From Clostridiales bacterium (GTDB lineage Bacteria > Bacillota > Clostridia > Lachnospirales > Lachnospiraceae): a stretch of DNA of 38,691 nucleotides. Below the pieces are notes generated by a model. It had not been told where the DNA came from, did not search any database, and was given only the letters and a program-made list of their open reading frames with translations. The position numbers were made by a program, and so were the translations under genes. This document shows positions 25,112-33,900 of the stretch, piece after piece (positions within the stretch are counted from its first letter, which is position 1; each line of letters starts with the position of its first letter). The stretch covers positions 1-38,691 of the forward strand of contig JAJBTU010000023.1 in assembly GCA_020860715.1 (NCBI GenBank), in the 5' to 3' direction.

Positions 25112-25188
25112 AATCAAAAGTGTGTCTTAAAACGGGTCCGCCGGAAGCCTGGAGGACACGGGGATTTTCGGATAGAGTGAGGAGTAAA

Positions 25189-25251
25189 ATGATATCTGCA
25201 ATCCCATATTCGAGGATTTTCTCAATAATGATACCGATTCCCTCATTCTAA
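25189..25251 (+). CDS. possible 20-residue hydrophobic small protein
   Basis: ATG to TAA, 20 codons, with GAGGAG ideally spaced before the ATG. The peptide begins MISAIPYSRIF and is rich in Ile, Pro and Ser. It lies about 75 bases after a perfect TATAAT. Too short to classify; it could be a leader peptide, a small membrane peptide or a chance frame. Confidence 0.3.
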   Translation: MISAIPYSRIFSIMIPIPSF

Positions 25252-25382
25252 ATTAAAATCTGAATATCGAAGTATTTGGCATCATTTTTTTCCTGCTGAT
25301 TTTAATATGTAATGCGAAAATTGCAAATCTCTGATTTATACATATCCCAGCCATTCTAACAGCCCGATCAGGCAAATGCGCC

Positions 25383-25411
25383 TTGTAATTTGTAATTTTG
25401 CATGGTAGAAT
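25383..25411 (+). promoter_or_regulatory. promoter of the S41 peptidase gene
   Basis: TTGTAA (25383-25388), 17 bases, TAGAAT (25406-25411); leader of about 45 bases before the ATG at 25462. The surrounding 150 bases are AT-rich. Confidence 0.6.
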
Positions 25412-25461
25412 GAAACTTATCCGACAGTACCGTTTTTGGAGAACGCGAGGAGAGATTTGCA

Positions 25462-26817
25462 ATGACAAGTTTGCCGGAAGAGGAAGACACGAGGGAAAAT
25501 GCAGATACAAGGGAAAATGCAGTTCAAACAATGTCCGGCCAGAGCACGGATACGGCCGCTGAGTTCGCTGATCTGAAAAAATACGGCAGACGGCGCTTTG
25601 CCAACGGCATGCTTTTCGGGGCGTTTCTGGCGGTGCTGTGCATGGCGGCGGCGGTCTTTGTACCTGGGATTGTGCGCGACCTGACCGGGAAGGGCAACCC
25701 GGAGGCGAAGGTGCTGACCCAGAGCAGCACGCTGACCAAGCTGGCGCAGGTGCAGGAGATCATTGAGACGTATTATCTGGATGAAGTGGACGGTCAGCTT
25801 TTGGAAACTTATCTGTTCAAGGGCATAGCCGCAGGACTCGATGACGCTTACGCGAATTATTATACGGCCGAAGAACTGTCTTCCGTACAGGATTCCACCC
25901 GCGGAGAGTATTACGGGATTGGCGCGACGATCGGCATGGATGCTGAGACGGGAGAATTTTACATCGGAGAAGTCTACGAGGGCGGCCCGGCCGAGGAGGG
26001 CGGACTGGCGGCAGGAGATCTTGTGCGGGAACTGGACGGAGAGCCGGTAGACGGGCTGACAGTGGATGAACTGGTCTCTCTGATCAAGTCGAAAGAGACA
26101 TTTACCCTGACGGTTTACCGGCCGGATACCGGGGAGGAACTGCAGCTTACGCTCACATGCGGCGAGGTGACGCAGACCTATGTGACGTATGAGATGCTGG
26201 ATGATCAGATCGGCTATTTGAAGCTGACGGAGTTTACCGGGAGTGCGGTAGAGCAGTTCCGGAGCGCCGTCGAGGACCTGAATGAGCAGGGGATGGAGAA
26301 GCTGATTGTGGATATCCGGAATAATCCGGGCGGCCTGCTGACTTCGGTCTGTGATATTCTCGATGAGATTCTGCCGGAAGGACTGATTGTATATACCGAG
26401 GATAAGAACGGGAACCGTGAGGAATACAATGCGGACGATGAGCGCAGCGTGACCTGCGAGGTGGCGGTTCTGGTGAACGGCAGCTCCGCGAGCGCCTCGG
26501 AGATTTTTGCGGGGGCGATTCAGGATTACGGGATCGGTCCGATCATCGGTACGCAGACTTATGGCAAGGGCGTTGTGCAGAAGACCTATTCTCTGTCCGA
26601 CGGTTCCGCTTTCAAGCTGACGGTGGAGAATTACTATACGCCGAACGGGCAGGAGATTGACGGGAACGGCATCACGCCGGATATCATTGTGGATGAGACC
26701 GCGGCGGATGATACAGAGGATGCGTCCGGTGATTCTGAGACCGCGGATGTGACAGCAGATGTGGAAGACAAAGAAAATGATCCGGTGCTCGCCCGTGCCA
26801 TAGAGGAACTTTCGTAA
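25462..26817 (+). CDS. S41-family C-terminal processing peptidase (CtpA-like)
   Basis: 451 residues. A cytoplasmic acidic N-terminus of about 45 residues is followed by one membrane anchor (50-70), a PDZ domain (145-230, GIGATIG and VYEGGPAEEGGL) and the S41 catalytic core. The Ser-Lys dyad is visible: the SASASE motif at 342-347 (probably Ser344) and Lys369 in TYGKGVVQ. The peptidase would act outside the membrane on C-termini of exported or cell-wall proteins. The last 40 residues are very acidic and probably disordered. GAGGAG precedes the ATG. Confidence 0.95.
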   Translation: MTSLPEEEDTRENADTRENAVQTMSGQSTDTAAEFADLKKYGRRRFANGMLFGAFLAVLCMAAAVFVPGIVRDLTGKGNPEAKVLTQSSTLTKLAQVQEIIETYYLDEVDGQLLETYLFKGIAAGLDDAYANYYTAEELSSVQDSTRGEYYGIGATIGMDAETGEFYIGEVYEGGPAEEGGLAAGDLVRELDGEPVDGLTVDELVSLIKSKETFTLTVYRPDTGEELQLTLTCGEVTQTYVTYEMLDDQIGYLKLTEFTGSAVEQFRSAVEDLNEQGMEKLIVDIRNNPGGLLTSVCDILDEILPEGLIVYTEDKNGNREEYNADDERSVTCEVAVLVNGSSASASEIFAGAIQDYGIGPIIGTQTYGKGVVQKTYSLSDGSAFKLTVENYYTPNGQEIDGNGITPDIIVDETAADDTEDASGDSETADVTADVEDKENDPVLARAIEELS

Positions 26818-26887
26818 CCGCAAAAGACGGAACAGTTCTGTTTTTTGAAAGAATAGATGACTGATAAACGGCGAGGAGTGTTATAAT

Positions 26888-27670
26888 ATGGAGAACAGAA
26901 TTCTTTTTCGCGAGAGGCTGACAGATCTGAAGACGGCCGCGGATGAGGCGGGCGGTGTTCTGACACAGACGGAAATCAGGGAAATCCTGAAAGACATGCC
27001 GCTTAGCGAGCAGCATTTTCAGATGATCTATGAGTATCTTGCGGAACAGAATATTTGTGTGACAGAATCAAAGGAGCAGGCTGAAAACGCGGCCAGGGAT
27101 AACGCATCCCGGGAAAGCGAATCCGAAGATAATGCATCAGAGGAAGCGGATCCGAAGGAATCCAGGCGCAGTCTCGCCATGTATCTGGAGGAACTGGATT
27201 CCATGGCTGCTGTGGACGATGCGGAAGAGATCCGGCTGATTGAGCGAGTGAGAAGCGGCGACAGAGAGGCGAAAGACCGCCTGATCGGGATGTATCTGCC
27301 GCTGATCTGTGAGATGGCGGAGGATTACGGGGAGGAAACGCTTGCCTCTGAAGACCTCATTCAGGAGGGCAATATTGGACTGCTTACCGCAATGGACTCG
27401 CTGGATCAGTTTGACAGTGCGGCGGCCTGCCGCGTTCATATCATCAATACGGTGCGCGGCGCGATGGAAAAGGCAATGAGCGACAGCCGGGACGGCCGGA
27501 AGATGGACGACGGACTGTTAAGCCGCGTGAACCATTTGAATGAAGCGGTGCACAACCTGGAGCGGGATCTGGGACACAAGGTTTCAGTGGAGGAAGTTTC
27601 GGCATATCTGGAGATGCCGCTGGAGGAGATTGAGGACCTGCTGCGGGTGGCCGGAGATCAGATCATGTAA
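26888..27670 (+). CDS. sigma-70-like protein lacking region 4
   Basis: 260 residues. Residues 1-60 resemble sigma region 1.1, followed by a Ser/Glu/Asn-rich acidic linker (60-95). Region 1.2/2 is present: MAAVDDAEEIRLIERVRSGD, then MYLPLI, SEDLIQEGNIGLLTAMDSLDQFD (the core-binding 2.2 motif). Region 2.3-2.4, normally aromatic (SWWIRQAI), is replaced by AAACRVHIINTVRGAM. Region 3-like helices (VNHLNEAVHNLERDLGHKVSVEEVSAYL) end the protein; region 4, which reads the -35, is missing. It probably binds core polymerase but cannot recognise a standard promoter alone. It is 30 bases upstream of pyk. Confidence 0.75.
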   Translation: MENRILFRERLTDLKTAADEAGGVLTQTEIREILKDMPLSEQHFQMIYEYLAEQNICVTESKEQAENAARDNASRESESEDNASEEADPKESRRSLAMYLEELDSMAAVDDAEEIRLIERVRSGDREAKDRLIGMYLPLICEMAEDYGEETLASEDLIQEGNIGLLTAMDSLDQFDSAAACRVHIINTVRGAMEKAMSDSRDGRKMDDGLLSRVNHLNEAVHNLERDLGHKVSVEEVSAYLEMPLEEIEDLLRVAGDQIM

Positions 27671-27700
27671 ACAGGATTGAAAGAAAGCGGAGAACGTATT

Positions 27701-29140
27701 ATGAAAAAGACAAAAATCATTTGTACGATGGGGCCGGCGACAGACGACCGCGAGGTTATGAAAACACTGGCATTGAATGGAATGGACATCGCGCGGTTTA
27801 ATTTTTCCCATGGGACCCATGAAGAGCAGAAAGCACGTTTTGATCAGATCAAAAGCGTCCGGGAGGAGATCAAAAAGCCGATCGCGATTTTACTGGATAC
27901 AAAGGGACCGGAGATCCGCACGGGCCTTTTGAAGAACGGCGGCCCGGTGACACTGGAAACGGGGGCGGAGTTTGTCCTGACGGCGGAGACGATCGAGGGA
28001 GACGCCTCAAGGGTCAGCCAGACGTATCCGCAGCTGGCCGAGGATGTGAAGCCGGGAGATACCATCCTGATCGACGACGGCCTGATCGGCCTTAAGGTAC
28101 AGGAGATCCGGGGCGCGGACATTGTCTGTCGGGTCGGGAACGGCGGCAGCCTTGGGCAGCGCAAGGGCGTGAATGTTCCGAATGTGAAGGTGAATCTGCC
28201 CGGGATCACGGAAAAGGACCGGGAGGATATTCTTTTTGGTATTCAGGAGGGCATTGATTTTATCGCGGCTTCCTTTGTGCGGGATGCGGACGCGATCAAA
28301 GAGATCAAGACGATTCTCAAAGAAAACGGCGGCGAGCGCATCAGCGTGATCGCCAAGATTGAGAACGCGGAAGGGATTCAGAACATCGACCGCATCATTA
28401 TGGCGGCGGACGGCATCATGGTAGCGCGCGGAGACATGGGTGTGGAGATTCCGGCCTATGAAGTGCCGCATGTGCAGCGCATGATCGTCCAGAAGTGTAA
28501 TCAGAAATACAAGCCGGTCATTATTGCAACGCAGATGCTGGACTCCATGATCCGCATCCCGCGCCCGACGAGGGCGGAAGTGACGGACGTGGCGAATGCG
28601 ATCCGCGAGGGAGCCGACGCGATCATGCTCTCCGGCGAGACGGCTGCCGGCAAATATCCGGTGGAGGCGCTGAAGATGATGACGCAGATCGCGGAGACGA
28701 CCGAAGGATACAATCTGGATACTTACACGCAAAAGGAATACCGCGGGCTGCGCGGGGATGCGAATGTTTCAAACGCGGTCGGCCTGGCAGCGATTGAGAC
28801 GGCGGTCAATGTTCATGCGGCCTGTATCGTGACGCCGACCATGACTGGACAGACCGCCCGTCTGATGTCGAATTTCCGGGCGCCGATCCCGATCTATGCG
28901 ATCTCACCAAACGCGTGGGCACTTCGGAAAATGCAGATATACTGGGGCGTGACGCCGCTGCAGGGCTATGAAGAAGATACGACCGAGCATATTATTTCCC
29001 ATGCGATGTATATTGTGAAAAGGGACGGCTATGTGAAGCCCGGAGACATGGTGGTGCTCACCGCGGGCGATCCGGCGACGAACATGGTTCGGGGCAAGGG
29101 CGCGATGACGAATATGATGCATGTGATTGAGGCGAAGTGA
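27701..29140 (+). CDS. pyk: pyruvate kinase
   Basis: 479 residues; converts phosphoenolpyruvate and ADP to pyruvate and ATP. The ATG at 27701 has GGAGAA upstream; the frame from a TTG at 27677 is an extension through it. Typical blocks: KIICTMGPATDDREVM, ARFNFSHGTHEEQ, LDTKGPEIRTG, the active-site signature IAKIENAEGIQNID and MVARGDMGVEIP. The C-terminal allosteric domain is present and the extra PEP-utiliser domain of some Firmicute enzymes is absent. It is closely spaced to the sigma-like gene, so joint transcription is likely. Confidence 0.97.
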   Translation: MKKTKIICTMGPATDDREVMKTLALNGMDIARFNFSHGTHEEQKARFDQIKSVREEIKKPIAILLDTKGPEIRTGLLKNGGPVTLETGAEFVLTAETIEGDASRVSQTYPQLAEDVKPGDTILIDDGLIGLKVQEIRGADIVCRVGNGGSLGQRKGVNVPNVKVNLPGITEKDREDILFGIQEGIDFIAASFVRDADAIKEIKTILKENGGERISVIAKIENAEGIQNIDRIIMAADGIMVARGDMGVEIPAYEVPHVQRMIVQKCNQKYKPVIIATQMLDSMIRIPRPTRAEVTDVANAIREGADAIMLSGETAAGKYPVEALKMMTQIAETTEGYNLDTYTQKEYRGLRGDANVSNAVGLAAIETAVNVHAACIVTPTMTGQTARLMSNFRAPIPIYAISPNAWALRKMQIYWGVTPLQGYEEDTTEHIISHAMYIVKRDGYVKPGDMVVLTAGDPATNMVRGKGAMTNMMHVIEAK

Positions 29141-29259
29141 AGATTCTAAGAAAAGATTAATGAATTCCTGCCGGGAATTTAAGAGACAGTTGTTAAAGTA
29201 AGACATAGATACGTGCTTTCGGGCGGATGAGCGGGCAGATTTCAGAAAGGGGATGCGGT

Positions 29260-29961
29260 ATGTACAACATTCTGGTATGCGACGATGAGAAAGAGATCGT
29301 GGACGCGATTGAACTGTATCTGGTACAGGAAGGATTTCATGTGCTGAAAGCCTATGACGGCGAGCAGGCGCTGGAAATTCTGAAACAGGAGGAGATACAT
29401 CTGCTGATCCTGGATCTGATGATGCCGAAGATGGACGGGATTCACGCGATCATGAAGATCCGTGAGGAGAGCAGCATTCCCATCATCATCCTCTCAGCGA
29501 AAACGCAGGATACGGACAAGGTGCTGGGGCTGAACCTCGGGGCGGATGATTATGTAGCCAAGCCGTTCAATCCTCTGGAACTGATCGCGCGCGTGAAGTC
29601 CCAGATCCGGCGCTACACGAATTTCGGTGCGGCCGCCGAGACAGTGAGTTCCGAGCAGGTCTATACGACGGGCGGACTGATGATCAACGACGACCGCAAG
29701 GAAGTCACGGTGGACGGTGAGCCGGTAAAACTGACCCGTATCGAATACAACATTCTTCTTTTCCTTGTAAAGAACAAGGGCAAGGTGTTTTCCATCGACC
29801 AGATTTATGAGGAAATCTGGAAAGAGGAAGCGTTTGGCGCGGACAATACGGTAACGGTACACATTCGTCATATCCGCGAGAAGATTGAGATTGACCCGAA
29901 GAACCCGAAATACCTTAAGGTGATCTGGGGCATTGGTTACAGAGTGGAGAACATCCCGTGA
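29260..29961 (+). CDS. OmpR/PhoB-family response regulator
   Basis: 233 residues from the ATG at 29260 (AAAGGGG ribosome site); a start at 29227 has no such site. Receiver domain: acidic pair Asp8-Asp9, phospho-acceptor Asp52 in LILDLMMPKMDG, Ser79 and Lys101. The C-terminal winged helix ends in VTVHIRHIREKIE and WGIGYRVE. It overlaps the kinase gene by four bases (GTGA), so the two form one two-component system, similar in layout to VanR/VanS. The signal and targets are not evident. Confidence 0.95.
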   Translation: MYNILVCDDEKEIVDAIELYLVQEGFHVLKAYDGEQALEILKQEEIHLLILDLMMPKMDGIHAIMKIREESSIPIIILSAKTQDTDKVLGLNLGADDYVAKPFNPLELIARVKSQIRRYTNFGAAAETVSSEQVYTTGGLMINDDRKEVTVDGEPVKLTRIEYNILLFLVKNKGKVFSIDQIYEEIWKEEAFGADNTVTVHIRHIREKIEIDPKNPKYLKVIWGIGYRVENIP

Positions 29962-32324
29962 AAAAATGGATCTATAAAAAACAGACAAAGGCGATCCTGG
30001 TCCTTCTGCAGGCGATTGCGGCCGGAGGGATCGCTTTTTGTGTGGTCAGCATCAGCTTCTGGATGGGTGATTCCAACAGCTTAAGTACGCTTTCGCAGAG
30101 TTATGAGGAGTCAGACCTTTTTTTTCGTCAGGTAGATACCATCCTTGACAACAAGATCCGGGGGCAGGACAACATCCGGCTTCTTGAGACGGACGGCGAG
30201 CTGGATCGGAGCAAGCAGATCGATATCCAGATTTACAATGAGACGGGCAATGTGGTGCAGGATCTGAACACCACCTACCTGCTGGGGGATCTGCTGGACT
30301 TCTATGAAAACGGCGGATGGCAGGCGCTGCATGAGGCGATTGCGGCGGCGGAATCCGGGGACAGCGGCAGAGACGCCGGTGAATGGCTGGATGCGCAGTC
30401 GGATACACTGGAGACGATCCTGCCGGTGACCGGCATTACACTGGCGGAATGTTCCCGCTGGTACTCTGACGCGGCCGCGTATGTCGAGGAGATGTACACG
30501 AAGCTGGACGAGGTGTGTGCGGATCTCTATGAACGCTACACAGAATACACGACCGAGCAGGATGAGAGCTGGTCCGCGGATGCGCCGTCCAACCTGCTTT
30601 ACTGCATAGAAGATACTTCGAAGGGGCTTGTGTACACGAATATCAAAGCCTCTACGTATGAAGGGGCAGTCGAGGCGGCTGAAGCGGAAGAAGGCTTCAT
30701 CAGCCTCTATGAGGGGGAGCGCAGCTACAACATCATGGTGACAAACCCGGACCGCGTGGCGAGCAGCGCGGCGTCAGAGTGGTTTTTAGATGAGCGGTTT
30801 GTCGGGTCGAATGAAAAAGTCTACCTGGCGGTGGACACGTCCTATCCGGTGAGTGACGAGCTGCAGGCCGGAGCGGAATACTATGCGCAGCGCGAGGACA
30901 TCATCCGAAACGCGGTCGTCGGCGCGGGCATCTCACTGGCCGTGCTGCTGCTTTGCCTGGTATGCTCCCTGATGAGTGCCGGAAAGGCCCTGGTGTGGGT
31001 ACCGTCCGAAGCCGGCGCAGATCAGACCGGAGCGCCGGAGGCCGGGACATGGGAGATTGTGTCTGTGACGTTTGCCATCGATACGGTTCCGACGGAGCTG
31101 GCGCTTGGGATTTATCTGATCATCGCCATTTTATATTCTCTTCTGGCTTCCCGCTGGAGGCAGATCTCTGCGGTTCTGCCGGGGACGGAAAACTGGCAGG
31201 CGGCAGTATTTATGGCTTCCGCGTGGCTTATTTTTCTGTCTGCCTGTCTGGGATTTGTACGACGGCTTCTCGCGAAAACGCTCTGGTCAAATTCCGTCAC
31301 GCGCACGCTGATCCTGACCTGGAAGCAGATCAATTCCTCACGGGCGGCTTCCGGCCAGCTGCTTGTGTTTTACATCGGTTTCTTTGTTCTGAATTTTCTG
31401 TTCCTGCTGCTGTTTGGGCGCATCGGGCTGGTGCTGGTCGTGCTTCTGGACATGGCCGTGCTTTTGTATCTGATGCGGGATATGGCCGGGAAACAGAATA
31501 TCTATGAGGGGATTCATCAACTCTCGCAGGGAGATCTTCAATATCGGATCGACGTTACGGCGCTCTCCGGGGAATCCCGCAGGATGGCGGAGGCTGTCAA
31601 TGAGATGGGCGAGAGCCTGTGCAAGGCGCTGGAAGCGATCGTAAAAAACGAACGCCTGAAAGCGGAACTGATCACGAATGTTTCGCATGACCTGAAAACG
31701 CCGCTCACCTCGATTGTAAACTATGTTGACCTGCTGAAACGGGAGAACCTGCCTGATGAGCGCACCCGCCGGTATGTTGAGGTGCTCGAACAGAAATCCC
31801 AGCGCTTAAAACAGCTCACCGAGGACCTTGTGGAGGCGAGCAAGATCAGTTCCGGAAATATTGAACTGGAGATCGTGCGTGTGCAGCTGCAGAGCATACT
31901 GATGCAGGCCTGCGGGGAGTTTGAAGAGCGGCTGGAGGAGAAGGGCCTGACAATTGTCTGGCGCATGGAAAAAGAGCCGATCTATATCATGGCCGACGGC
32001 CGGCAGTTCTGGCGCATACTGGAGAATCTGCTTGGCAATATTTATAAATACGCAAAAGAAAACACGGAGGTACAGGTCATACTGCGGCGGGTGGAAGCCG
32101 GGGAGGTCCTGGTTGCCCTGCAGAATATATCGAAAGAGAAAATTAATATCGAGGCGGATGAACTGACCGGACGTTTTGTCCGCGGAGACGCAAGCCGCAG
32201 CTCGGAGGGCAGCGGCCTGGGATTGTCCATTGCGCAGAATCTGGCAGAACTGCTGGAGGGACGGCTGGAACTTGCCACGGAGGACGACCTGTTCACAGCC
32301 TGTCTGTATTTTAAAATCGCCTGA
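29958..32324 (+). CDS. membrane sensor histidine kinase
   Basis: 788 residues from a GTG that overlaps the regulator's stop. One N-terminal helix (12-36), an extracellular domain of about 280 residues (40-315), then five to six further helices between 316 and 508, which is unusual for a two-component kinase. A HAMP-like segment follows, then HisKA with phospho-acceptor His577 (NVSHDLKTPL) and an ATPase domain with the N-box (Asn690, Asn694) and GSGLGLSIA at 751-759. The DxGxG box is replaced by LQNISKEKI (721-729), as in a subset of clostridial kinases. The ligand is unknown. Confidence 0.93.
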   Translation: MKKWIYKKQTKAILVLLQAIAAGGIAFCVVSISFWMGDSNSLSTLSQSYEESDLFFRQVDTILDNKIRGQDNIRLLETDGELDRSKQIDIQIYNETGNVVQDLNTTYLLGDLLDFYENGGWQALHEAIAAAESGDSGRDAGEWLDAQSDTLETILPVTGITLAECSRWYSDAAAYVEEMYTKLDEVCADLYERYTEYTTEQDESWSADAPSNLLYCIEDTSKGLVYTNIKASTYEGAVEAAEAEEGFISLYEGERSYNIMVTNPDRVASSAASEWFLDERFVGSNEKVYLAVDTSYPVSDELQAGAEYYAQREDIIRNAVVGAGISLAVLLLCLVCSLMSAGKALVWVPSEAGADQTGAPEAGTWEIVSVTFAIDTVPTELALGIYLIIAILYSLLASRWRQISAVLPGTENWQAAVFMASAWLIFLSACLGFVRRLLAKTLWSNSVTRTLILTWKQINSSRAASGQLLVFYIGFFVLNFLFLLLFGRIGLVLVVLLDMAVLLYLMRDMAGKQNIYEGIHQLSQGDLQYRIDVTALSGESRRMAEAVNEMGESLCKALEAIVKNERLKAELITNVSHDLKTPLTSIVNYVDLLKRENLPDERTRRYVEVLEQKSQRLKQLTEDLVEASKISSGNIELEIVRVQLQSILMQACGEFEERLEEKGLTIVWRMEKEPIYIMADGRQFWRILENLLGNIYKYAKENTEVQVILRRVEAGEVLVALQNISKEKINIEADELTGRFVRGDASRSSEGSGLGLSIAQNLAELLEGRLELATEDDLFTACLYFKIA

Positions 32325-32435
32325 TGTTTTCTGCGGCGCGGCGCCGCCGCGGGTGCGTCGGAATCTCCCAACGGCGTTCCTGATACAGAAGAGACTGCTT
32401 TCTCTAAAATTTCTGTGAAATTAAATCCGCATCCG

Positions 32436-32464
32436 TTGACATTCCGGCGGATTGGCGTTAAAGT
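32436..32464 (+). promoter_or_regulatory. promoter of the zinc-ribbon/DUF5685/J-domain operon
   Basis: A perfect TTGACA (32436-32441), 17 bases, TAAAGT (32459-32464), about 30 bases before the start of the ribosome-site region (GTGAGGCGG). It implies the three following genes share one transcript. Confidence 0.7.
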
Positions 32465-32500
32465 TTCCTCAATTAAAAAGAAATGTGAGGCGGATATGAG

Positions 32501-32908
32501 ATGAAACAAAAAATTTCGGACTTCTTTTCGAACTTTATGTCCGGAAGATACGGCACGGATGAACTGTCAAGATTTACGCTGGCGGTATGCCTGATCTTAC
32601 TGGTGATCAATATTTTCACCGGACGGTCGCTGATTTATTTTCTTGCGCTGATACTTCTCGTGTGGAGTTATTTCCGGATGTTTTCCAGGAATTATGTGAA
32701 ACGAAGCGCCGAGAATGAGAAATATATGGAGATCACGCAGGGCATCCGGGGACGTTTTCAGAAGACCGGAAGACGCGCGCAGGAGGCAAAAGATTACCAT
32801 ATTTATAAATGCCCGTCCTGCGGGCAGAAGATCCGCGTTCCGCGCGGAAAAGGCAGGATCTGCATCACCTGCCCGAAGTGCAGGAATGAATTTCAGAAGA
32901 AAAGCTGA
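32501..32908 (+). CDS. small membrane protein with C-terminal zinc ribbon
   Basis: 135 residues. An N-terminal amphipathic part is followed by two adjacent membrane segments (about 26-42 and 44-60), a basic linker, and a zinc ribbon: CPSCGQ, then CITCPKC. The ribbon faces the cytoplasm if the short hairpin of helices is inserted conventionally. I recognise it as a conserved Lachnospiraceae-type hypothetical protein, not as a named family. It is the first gene of an operon with DUF5685 (11 bases later) and a J-domain protein. Confidence 0.8.
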   Translation: MKQKISDFFSNFMSGRYGTDELSRFTLAVCLILLVINIFTGRSLIYFLALILLVWSYFRMFSRNYVKRSAENEKYMEITQGIRGRFQKTGRRAQEAKDYHIYKCPSCGQKIRVPRGKGRICITCPKCRNEFQKKS

Positions 32909-32919
32909 GAAGAGAGCCG

Positions 32920-33900
32920 ATGTTTGGATATATTTATGTAAATGAACAGGAGCTGAAGTTGCGGGAATATAACACCTATCGCAGCTTTTACTGCGGCCTG
33001 TGCCAGGAACTGCATCGCCGCTATGGCAGGCGGGCGCAGATGGTGCTGAATTATGATATGACGTTTCTGGCGCTTCTGCTGACCGGCCTGTACGAGCCGG
33101 AGACATTGTTTGAGGAGAAGCGCTGTCTGCCGCATCCGGTGCATAAGCATGCGATGGCGCGGAACGATGCCATTGGCTATGCGGCGGATATGTGTGTGCT
33201 GCTCGCTTATCAGAAGGGGCTGGACGACTGGGACGATGAACATAAGGTATCCGGCCGCACCATTTCGGCTCTTCTGAAATCGGGCTATGAACGGATCAGA
33301 GAGGAATATCCGCGGCAGGCAAAGGCTGTAGAGGAGAATATCAGGCTGCTTCGGGAAGTGGAGGAGACCTGGAAAGGGACGTCGGAGGATCAGGAGAATG
33401 CTTTTGGGAAAGCCTGTCCGACGGACATCGACTATGTCGCGGGACTTACAGGCAATTTTCTGGCGGAACTGTGCGTCTGGAAGGAAGATATCTGGCAGGA
33501 GGATCTGAGACAGATCGGGTTTTATCTCGGAAAATTCATTTATCTTCTGGACGCGGTAGAAGATATAGAGAAAGACCGGAAGCATGGCAATTACAATGTG
33601 TTTGCGGCAGCGATTGATGCGGACGCGAAGAACGGAACTTCAGGTGATGAAGCTGCCGGAGCTGACACGGGCGACATCTGGGAGGAGCCGCGCCGCGGGG
33701 AGATCCGAAAAATTCTAAACAGCATGATGGCGGAAGCCTCGCGCGCGTTTGAGCGTCTCCCGGTGATAGAGTACGCGCCGATTATCCGCAATATCCTGTA
33801 TTCCGGAGTATGGTGCAAATATTCCGTGATGGAGGAAAAGGTCGGCCGCCGAAAGGAAAAGCGGGCAGGCGCTGGAGGAGATTATGAAAGATCCATATGA
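32920..33900 (+). CDS. DUF5685 family protein
   Basis: 326 residues, soluble and helical, beginning [20 protein letters not shown] as in DUF5685. Near the N-terminus is a CGLC motif (Cys25, Cys28), followed by Cys69, His72 and His75, a possible metal site. Two Asp-rich motifs stand out: DDWDDE at 102-107 and DAVEDIEKD at 211-219, the latter followed by KHGNYN. Their spacing and form recall the two substrate-magnesium motifs of squalene/phytoene-synthase-type enzymes; this is my inference, not an established assignment. An acidic insert of about 20 residues lies near 235. The gene overlaps the J-domain gene by 17 bases. Confidence 0.82.
   Translation: MFGYIYVNEQELKLREYNTYRSFYCGLCQELHRRYGRRAQMVLNYDMTFLALLLTGLYEPETLFEEKRCLPHPVHKHAMARNDAIGYAADMCVLLAYQKGLDDWDDEHKVSGRTISALLKSGYERIREEYPRQAKAVEENIRLLREVEETWKGTSEDQENAFGKACPTDIDYVAGLTGNFLAELCVWKEDIWQEDLRQIGFYLGKFIYLLDAVEDIEKDRKHGNYNVFAAAIDADAKNGTSGDEAAGADTGDIWEEPRRGEIRKILNSMMAEASRAFERLPVIEYAPIIRNILYSGVWCKYSVMEEKVGRRKEKRAGAGGDYERSI

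Noticed and set aside
24923-25180. An 85-codon frame after kdgK, and an overlapping frame ending LDLQP
   Set aside because: Neither has a ribosome site or a recognisable domain, and the two compete for the same DNA.
25417-26823. A 468-codon minus-strand frame opposite the S41 peptidase gene
   Set aside because: Arg/His/Leu/Ile-rich shadow of the coding strand without any domain; the plus-strand peptidase has intact catalytic motifs.
26881-26888. TTATAAT just before the sigma-like gene as a -10 element
   Set aside because: It abuts the ATG, which leaves no room for a leader or ribosome site downstream of a start at that position; GAGGAG lies before it, so it is spacer sequence.
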